NCBI GenBank assembly: GCA_903930035.1
Contig: CAIYXG010000116.1
Location: forward strand, 1-9,940
Length of the DNA: 9,940 nucleotides
Source of the DNA: an uncultured Actinomycetes bacterium
GTDB lineage: Bacteria > Actinomycetota > Acidimicrobiia > Acidimicrobiales > Microtrichaceae
Reading direction: 5' to 3'
Shown piece by piece: positions 6,043 to 9,940 of this stretch. Within the stretch, counting starts at the first letter, position 1. The number at the start of each line of letters is the position of its first letter. Made by a program: the position numbers and the translations under genes. A model generated the notes under the pieces. It saw only the letters and a list, made by a program, of their open reading frames with translations, was not told the DNA's origin and did not search any database.

Positions 6043-6477
6043 ATGGCCGACGACTCCGTGTTCAGCATGATCATCCGGGGGGACCTGCCCGGGCGCTTCG
6101 TCTGGCGCGACGACGACGTCGTCGCGTTCCTGACCATCGGGCCGGTGCAGCCGGGCCACACGCTCGTGGTGCCGGTCGCCCAGGTGGACCGCTGGACCGA
6201 CGTCGACCCCGCCACCTGGTCGCGGGTGACCGAGGTCAGCCAGCACGTGGGCCGTGCGCTCGACGAGGCGTTCGGCCGCACCCGGGTCGGGGTGGTCGTG
6301 GCGGGCCTGGAGGTCCCCCACTGCCACGTGCACCTGATCCCGATGGACCACGAGTCCGAGCTGAGCTTCGCCCACGTGGACCTGTCCCCGGACCCCGACG
6401 CCCTCGACGCGCACGCCCGGCAGATCCGTGACGCGCTCCGCGGGCTGGGGCACGGCGCGTCCGTCCCTTCAGACTGA
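6043..6477 (+). CDS. HIT-family nucleotide hydrolase/transferase
   Basis: A 144-residue histidine-triad protein. HIT proteins hydrolyse or transfer nucleotidyl groups from substrates such as AMP-lysine, adenosine phosphoramidate or dinucleoside polyphosphates. The triad H-x-H-x-H is intact in 'PHCHVHLIP' (92-100), with H95 the expected nucleophile and H93 and H97 as partners. The N-terminal part 'DDVVAFLTIGPVQPGHTLVVP' region (24-44) is the usual HIT strand-turn with the 'P-x-x-P-G-H' element around P34-H39. The size is typical for the HinT/Rv2613c-like group. The physiological substrate cannot be assigned. It is divergent from the phosphatidyltransferase gene, a pairing also seen for another HIT/pgsA couple in mycobacteria (Rv2613c-Rv2612c, there co-directional). 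It has no upstream gene on its strand and appears monocistronic. It converges on the SRAP gene with a 13-nt gap. Confidence 0.95.
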   Translation: MADDSVFSMIIRGDLPGRFVWRDDDVVAFLTIGPVQPGHTLVVPVAQVDRWTDVDPATWSRVTEVSQHVGRALDEAFGRTRVGVVVAGLEVPHCHVHLIPMDHESELSFAHVDLSPDPDALDAHARQIRDALRGLGHGASVPSD

Positions 6478-6490
6478 GCCGGCGGGCAGC

Positions 6491-7213
6491 TCAGAAGAGG
6501 GTGCCCGGCCCGTCGGCCGGGCCGACCGGGTCGACCAGCTCGGGCCCCGTGTTGCGGACGCTGTTGACGGCGGTCGACACCGGCCACAGCTCGAGCAGGT
6601 CGGCGGGCGCCGGGCGGACCATCCCCTGGACCTGGTCCTTGTCGGTGACCGACTCGTCGAGCCACGGGTCCCAGAGTTCCGGGCCGAGCAGCACGGGCAT
6701 CCGGTGGTGCACCTCGGCGACGGGTCCGGCGGCCTCGGTGGTGAGGATGGTGCAGGTCAGGAGCGGCGGCGCACCCTCCGGCCCGGCGGGGTCCCGCCAC
6801 GACTCCCAGAGGCCGGCGAACGCCAGCGGCTCACGGTCCCGCCGGGTGATGAAGAAGGGCTGCTTGGCGCCCCCGGCCGTGGGTGCCCGCCACTCGTAGA
6901 ACCCGTCGACCGGCACGATGCACCGGCGCCGGGAGAAGGCGGCCCGGAACGACGGCTTGGTGGCGGCGGTCTCGACCCGCGCGTTGATGGTCCGTGCACC
7001 GACCGCGACGTCCTTCGCCCACGACGGGACCAGGCCCCAGCGGCGGACCGCCAGTCCGCGCCGCCCGTCGCGCTCCAGGACCACGGCCACGTCGGTGGTC
7101 GGGGCGACGTTGTAGTTGGGGGCAGCCTCCAGCAGCCGCTCGGAGGTGACCTCGGCGTCGAAGTAGGCCGCCACCTGGGCCGCCGGCGAGGTCGTCACGA
7201 ACCGTCCGCACAT
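6491..7213 (-). CDS. SRAP-family abasic-site processing protein (HMCES/YedK)
   Basis: A 240-residue SOS-response-associated peptidase family protein. Members form a thiazolidine DNA-protein crosslink with abasic sites in single-stranded DNA and so shield them from breakage. The catalytic Cys is C2, exposed after removal of Met ('MCGRFV'). Other conserved residues are present: 'PNYNVAPT' (32-39), 'RWGLVPSWAKD' (58-68), N77 in 'TINARVET', E107 in 'VDGFYEW', and H169 in 'EVHHRMPVLL'. The length is normal and all catalytic positions appear intact. The start must be ATG at 7213, since the chemistry needs Cys at position 2; the in-frame ATG at 7231 would bury it. TACGAT lies 7 nt before the ATG, again suggesting a leaderless mRNA. 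It stands alone between convergent HIT and divergent glycosyltransferase genes. No LexA-box-like sequence was recognised upstream. Confidence 0.96.
   Translation of the reverse strand: MCGRFVTTSPAAQVAAYFDAEVTSERLLEAAPNYNVAPTTDVAVVLERDGRRGLAVRRWGLVPSWAKDVAVGARTINARVETAATKPSFRAAFSRRRCIVPVDGFYEWRAPTAGGAKQPFFITRRDREPLAFAGLWESWRDPAGPEGAPPLLTCTILTTEAAGPVAEVHHRMPVLLGPELWDPWLDESVTDKDQVQGMVRPAPADLLELWPVSTAVNSVRNTGPELVDPVGPADGPGTLF
6503..6522. terminator. Strong GC hairpin (8-bp stem, 4-nt loop) at the HIT/SRAP convergent junction
   Basis: GCCCGGCC-CGTC-GGCCGGGC is a perfect inverted repeat. It starts 26 nt after the HIT stop and lies within the last codons of the SRAP gene, coding part of its Pro/Gly-rich tail. 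With only 13 nt between the genes, it could end transcripts from either side. There is no U-run on the plus strand and only a weak pyrimidine-rich ACCCTCTTCT after it on the minus strand. Confidence 0.4.
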
Positions 7214-7220
7214 GGTGGTG

Positions 7221-7226
7221 ATCGTA
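7221..7226 (-). promoter_or_regulatory. -10 element TACGAT, leaderless start of the SRAP gene
   Basis: TACGAT on the minus strand, then 7 nt (CACCACC), then the ATG at 7213. Hexamer and spacing are identical to the phosphatidyltransferase promoter at 6017-6022. Confidence 0.6.
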
Positions 7227-7247
7227 GGCACGGTCGGCCCCCGCCGG

Positions 7248-7253
7248 TACGCT
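7248..7253 (+). promoter_or_regulatory. -10 element TACGCT, leaderless start of the glycosyltransferase gene
   Basis: TACGCT, then 7 nt (CGCCGCC), then the ATG at 7261. It shares a 47-nt divergent gap with the SRAP promoter. Confidence 0.55.
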
Positions 7254-7260
7254 CGCCGCC

Positions 7261-8451
7261 ATGGACGACGCCGGCCTGCGACGACGCGCTGCCGACGTGG
7301 TGCCCGTCGTGTCCGTGGTGACCCCGACCTTCAACGAGGCCGAGAACCTTCCGGCGCTCGTGGACGCGGTGCACGCGGCGCTCGGCACCCTTCCGCACGA
7401 GATCGTCGTGGCCGACGACGACAGCCCCGACCGGACCTGGGAGGTGGCGGAGCGGCTGGCCGGGACCGACCCCACGGTCCGGGTGCTGCGCCGCTTCCGG
7501 GACCCAGGGCTCTCGGCGGCCGTGCTCGACGGCATGACGGTGTCGCGGGGCGAGTACCTGGCGGTCATCGACGCCGACCTCCAGCACGACCCGGCGATCC
7601 TGCCCGAGATGGTCGGCCTGCTCGCGTCCGGCACGGTCGACGTCTGCGTCGGGTCGCGGGCCACGGAGGGCGGCGGCTACGGCGAGTGGTCGGCGGCCCG
7701 GCGGCTGGTCAGCTGGGTCGCCACCCTGATCGCCAAGGTGCTGCTGCGCGTCCCGGTCTCGGACCCCATGAGCGGCTACTTCGTCATCACCCGCGCCGGC
7801 TACGAGCAGACGGCCTCGCAGATCAACGCCCGCGGGTTCAAGATCCTGCTCGAGTTCATCGGCCGGAACCGTTCGTTGCGGGTGGCCGAGGTGCCGTACG
7901 AGTTCCGGAACCGGGTCCACGGGGAGACCAAGCTGAACCGCTCGGTGATCCGCTCGTACCTGCTCGCCGTCTCCGAGCTCTGGCTGGGCCGCCAGATCGA
8001 CCCGGTCTTCCTGCTCTACGTGCTGGTGGGCCTCGTCGGGCTGGTCGTGAACTCGGTCGCGTTCGCGCTGGCCGAGGCGGCGGGCTTCCCCCTGTGGACC
8101 ACCGGGCTGAACAAGGCCGTGGACCCGATCTACACGTCGTTCCTGTTCAGCGTGCAGCTGTCGATCCTGGTGCTGTTCGTGCTGAACAACGAGTTCACCT
8201 TCTGGGAGGACCGCTACCGGGGCTGGAAGCTGGTCCCGGCGTTCCTGGCGTACGAGGTGGTGTCGATCATCGGCACGCTGATCCACGTCGCCGTCTTCAC
8301 GTTCCTGCAGAACGCAGGGTTCCTGCTGAGCGTGCTGGGCACCGGCCCGGCCCGGGTGGTCCACAATCTGACCGGCGCCGTCCTGGCGCTGGTCGTCAAC
8401 TGGTTCCTCAACACGACCTACGTCTGGAAACGGCGGACACGCCGGATCTAG
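7261..8451 (+). CDS. GT2 polyprenyl-phosphate glycosyltransferase with C-terminal GtrA-like membrane domain
   Basis: A 396-residue membrane enzyme. The N-terminal half (about 15-235) is a family 2 glycosyltransferase of the dolichol-phosphate mannose synthase type: 'SVVTPTFNEAENLP' (18-31), 'ADDDSPDRT' (51-59), the metal-binding D104-A-D106 in 'IDADLQHDP', then 'VGSRATEGG', 'SDPMSGYF' and 'RGFKILLE'. The C-terminal part (about 240-396) has four hydrophobic segments and the repeated GtrA features 'VLNNEFTFW' and 'NWFLNTTYVWKRR'. Such fusions transfer a sugar from GDP- or UDP-sugar to a polyprenyl phosphate and may help move it across the membrane. Mannose is plausible because a guanylyltransferase is encoded nearby, but glucose cannot be excluded. 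The start ATG at 7261 has TACGCT 7 nt upstream. The gene's TAG stop shares the tetramer CTAG with the stop of the convergent mutase subunit. Confidence 0.92.
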   Translation: MDDAGLRRRAADVVPVVSVVTPTFNEAENLPALVDAVHAALGTLPHEIVVADDDSPDRTWEVAERLAGTDPTVRVLRRFRDPGLSAAVLDGMTVSRGEYLAVIDADLQHDPAILPEMVGLLASGTVDVCVGSRATEGGGYGEWSAARRLVSWVATLIAKVLLRVPVSDPMSGYFVITRAGYEQTASQINARGFKILLEFIGRNRSLRVAEVPYEFRNRVHGETKLNRSVIRSYLLAVSELWLGRQIDPVFLLYVLVGLVGLVVNSVAFALAEAAGFPLWTTGLNKAVDPIYTSFLFSVQLSILVLFVLNNEFTFWEDRYRGWKLVPAFLAYEVVSIIGTLIHVAVFTFLQNAGFLLSVLGTGPARVVHNLTGAVLALVVNWFLNTTYVWKRRTRRI

Positions 8452-8873
8452 CCGGCCCGGTCGTCGAGGGCGGCGATCGCGTCCTCGACGACGGCGACGA
8501 CCTCCTCGGCGGTCGCCCCCGGGCCGATCACGGCCGCCACGCCCGCCTCGAGCAGCGTGACCACGTCGCGGTCCGGCACGATCCCGCCGACCACGACCGG
8601 CGCGTCGATCCCGGCCGCGCGCAGTCCGGCGACCACGGGCGGGGCCAGGGCCAGGTGGGCGCCCGAGAGCATGGACAGCCCGACGGCGTCGACGTCCTCG
8701 TCCCTGGCCGCCGCCACGACGGTCTCCGGGGTCTGGCGCAGCCCGGTGTAGATCACCTCGAACCCGGCGTCGCGCAGGATCCGGGCCACCACCTTGACCC
8801 CGCGGTCGTGGCCGTCGAGGCCCAGCTTGGCCACGAGCACGCGCCCCTTCGGCTGGTCCGGCAGGAGTCCCAT
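8448..8873 (-). CDS. Cobalamin-binding subunit of methylmalonyl-CoA-type mutase
   Basis: A 141-residue stand-alone B12-binding subunit of an adenosylcobalamin-dependent acyl-CoA mutase. The motif D20-x-H22-x-x-G25 in 'KLGLDGHDRGVKVVARIL' provides H22 as lower axial cobalt ligand. 'GLSMLSGAH' and 'VVGGIVPDRD' are the further loops that hold the nucleotide tail. The length fits a single Rossmann-like B12 domain, the split form common in archaea and some actinobacteria, rather than the fused MutB form. The ATG at 8873 overlaps the TGA stop of the catalytic subunit by one base (TGATG), so translation is probably coupled. An in-frame ATG at 8897 would overlap the upstream gene by 25 nt and adds eight residues unlike the family. 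The partner is the large subunit just upstream. The exact acyl-CoA substrate is not decided by this subunit. Confidence 0.95.
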   Translation of the reverse strand: MGLLPDQPKGRVLVAKLGLDGHDRGVKVVARILRDAGFEVIYTGLRQTPETVVAAARDEDVDAVGLSMLSGAHLALAPPVVAGLRAAGIDAPVVVGGIVPDRDVVTLLEAGVAAVIGPGATAEEVVAVVEDAIAALDDRAG

Positions 8874-9940
8874 CAGATGACCGGGGCCTCGTCCCACCAG
8901 CCGAACACCGACCCCATGGCCTGGACCATCTCCCCCAGCGTCGCCCGGGCGTGGGACGCCTCGACCAGCGTGGGCATCAGGTTCACCTCGGGGTCCGCCG
9001 CGTCGGCCGACAGCCGGGCCAGCACCGACTGCACCGCCGCCGCGTCACGGCCCGCCCGCACGCCGTCGAGCCGCTTCCGCTGGAGCTCCTCCACCGACGA
9101 GTCGATGTAGAGCGTCTCGGGCGGCTCCTCGTCGTTCCCCTCGGTGTGGCAGTTGACCCCGACCACCAGGTAGCGGCCGTCGTTGAGCCGCTGCTCCAGG
9201 TCGTAGGCGGCGTCGGCGATCCGTGCGCTGAACCAGCCGTCCTCCACGCCCTGCACCGCGCCGTCGAGCATGGACCCGCTGCCGAGGTCGTCCACCTGGG
9301 CGAGCAGCTCGAGCGCCTGGGCCTCGATCTCGTCGGTCAGCGCCTCGACGTACCACGAGCCGCCGAGCGGGTCGGCGACGTTGGCGACGCGCGACTCGTT
9401 GGCGATCACCTGCTGGGTCCGCAGCGCGATCCGGGCGGCCTTCTCGGTCGGCAGGGCCAGCGTCTCGTCCATGGAGTTGGTGTGGAGGCTCTGCGTGCCG
9501 CCCATCACGCCGGCGAGCGCCTCGATGGCGGTGCGCACGATGTTGACCTCGGGCTGCTGGGCGGTCAGGGACACCCCGGCGGTCTGGGTGTGGAACCGCA
9601 GCTGCGTCGAGCGGGGGTCCGTGGCGCCGTACCGCTCCGCCATCCAGCGGGCCCAGATCCGTCGGGCCGCCCGGAACTTCGCGACCTCCTCGAAGAAGTC
9701 CACGTGGGCGTTGAAGAAGAAGCTGAGCCGGGGTGCGAACTCGTCGACGTCCATCCCGGCCCGGAGCCCGAGCTCGACGTAGGCGAACCCGTTGCCCAGG
9801 GTGAACGCCAGCTCCTGCGCGGCCGTCGAACCGGCCTCGCGGATGTGGTAGCCCGAGACCGAGAGCGCGTGCCACCGGGGCATCTCCGCCGCCGCGAACG
9901 TCATGGTGTCCCGGACGAGCCGGAGCGACGGGCGGGGCGG
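8873..9940 (-). CDS. Acyl-CoA mutase large (catalytic) subunit, methylmalonyl-CoA mutase family (N-terminus outside window)
   Basis: The last 355 residues of the substrate-binding TIM-barrel subunit of a B12-dependent acyl-CoA mutase, which interconverts succinyl-CoA and methylmalonyl-CoA or a related pair. The frame is open to the right edge and reads 'PPRPSLRLVRDT' before the Met at 9904, matching internal mutase sequence, so the gene continues outside. Conserved blocks are 'SVSGYHIREAG', 'FHTQTAGVSLTAQQPEVN', 'GGTQSLHTNSMDETLALP' (its His codon at 9484-9482) and 'ADPLGGSWYVEALT'. The 'TAQQPEVN' form is that of archaeal-type split mutases. The chain ends in 'FGWWDEAPVI' without a B12 domain, which is supplied by the next gene. 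Full-length members have about 520-560 residues. Residues near position 89 (P. shermanii numbering) that separate methylmalonyl- from isobutyryl- or ethylmalonyl-CoA mutases lie outside the window, so specificity stays open. Confidence 0.94.
   Translation of the reverse strand, partial: PPRPSLRLVRDTMTFAAAEMPRWHALSVSGYHIREAGSTAAQELAFTLGNGFAYVELGLRAGMDVDEFAPRLSFFFNAHVDFFEEVAKFRAARRIWARWMAERYGATDPRSTQLRFHTQTAGVSLTAQQPEVNIVRTAIEALAGVMGGTQSLHTNSMDETLALPTEKAARIALRTQQVIANESRVANVADPLGGSWYVEALTDEIEAQALELLAQVDDLGSGSMLDGAVQGVEDGWFSARIADAAYDLEQRLNDGRYLVVGVNCHTEGNDEEPPETLYIDSSVEELQRKRLDGVRAGRDAAAVQSVLARLSADAADPEVNLMPTLVEASHARATLGEMVQAMGSVFGWWDEAPVI

Noticed and set aside
6010..6453. N-terminal extension of the phosphatidyltransferase to 6453
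   Set aside because: It is antisense to the HIT gene, and the family N-terminus begins shortly before residue 24 from the ATG at 6009.
7214..7231. SRAP start at the ATG at 7231, giving six extra residues
   Set aside because: The family chemistry needs Cys at position 2 after Met removal, which only the ATG at 7213 provides.
7212..9110. A 632-codon plus-strand open frame overlapping GT2 and continuing across the mutase genes
   Set aside because: It is out of frame with the clear GT2 protein in its first part and antisense to the mutase subunits in the rest.

Overview
The window is a high-GC (roughly 70% by eye), gene-dense chromosomal segment from an actinobacterium. The right-to-left order CDP-alcohol phosphatidyltransferase, (fusion protein), gcvH, FHA protein, MerR regulator, DUF151 nuclease, second MerR regulator matches the Mycobacterium tuberculosis block Rv1822 (pgsA2), Rv1826 (gcvH), Rv1827 (garA), Rv1828, Rv1829, Rv1830. 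The ManC-phosphomannomutase-like fusion and the split methylmalonyl-CoA-type mutase suggest a deep-branching lineage such as Acidimicrobiia. That class assignment is inference; the phylum is well supported.

Layout. Positions 1-6009 are all minus strand: a truncated MerR regulator (Rv1830-like), a DUF151 bifunctional-nuclease protein, a MerR regulator of the FtsR/Rv1828 type, a zinc-ribbon FHA protein (GarA/OdhI-like), the lipoyl carrier GcvH, a large mannose-1-phosphate guanylyltransferase fused to a degenerate phosphomannomutase-like module, and a CDP-alcohol phosphatidyltransferase. A HIT protein (plus) starts divergently from the phosphatidyltransferase and runs into a convergent SRAP (HMCES/YedK) gene (minus). 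SRAP is in turn divergent from a GT2 polyprenyl-phosphate glycosyltransferase with a GtrA-like membrane domain (plus). That gene meets head-on a two-gene minus-strand unit encoding the B12-binding and catalytic subunits of an acyl-CoA mutase. The catalytic subunit runs off the right edge.

Functional themes are central-carbon control (GcvH, GarA-like FHA), division or lipid-linked regulation (FtsR-like MerR), phospholipid and mannose-donor synthesis (PgsA-like, ManC, GT2/GtrA), abasic-site protection (SRAP) and propionate/branched-acid metabolism (mutase). This is conserved core genome; I see no mobile element, CRISPR array, tRNA or rRNA.

The most notable pattern is in expression signals. Seven of the eleven visible gene starts carry a TANNNT -10 hexamer ending exactly 6 or 7 nt before the start codon, as expected for leaderless mRNAs. 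The other four are three starts coupled or abutting an upstream gene and one start with a clear Shine-Dalgarno sequence. Two protein-level oddities stand out. Every recognisable active-site loop of the phosphomannomutase-like module is replaced. The GarA-like protein carries a four-cysteine zinc ribbon where mycobacterial GarA has its phospho-threonine switch.
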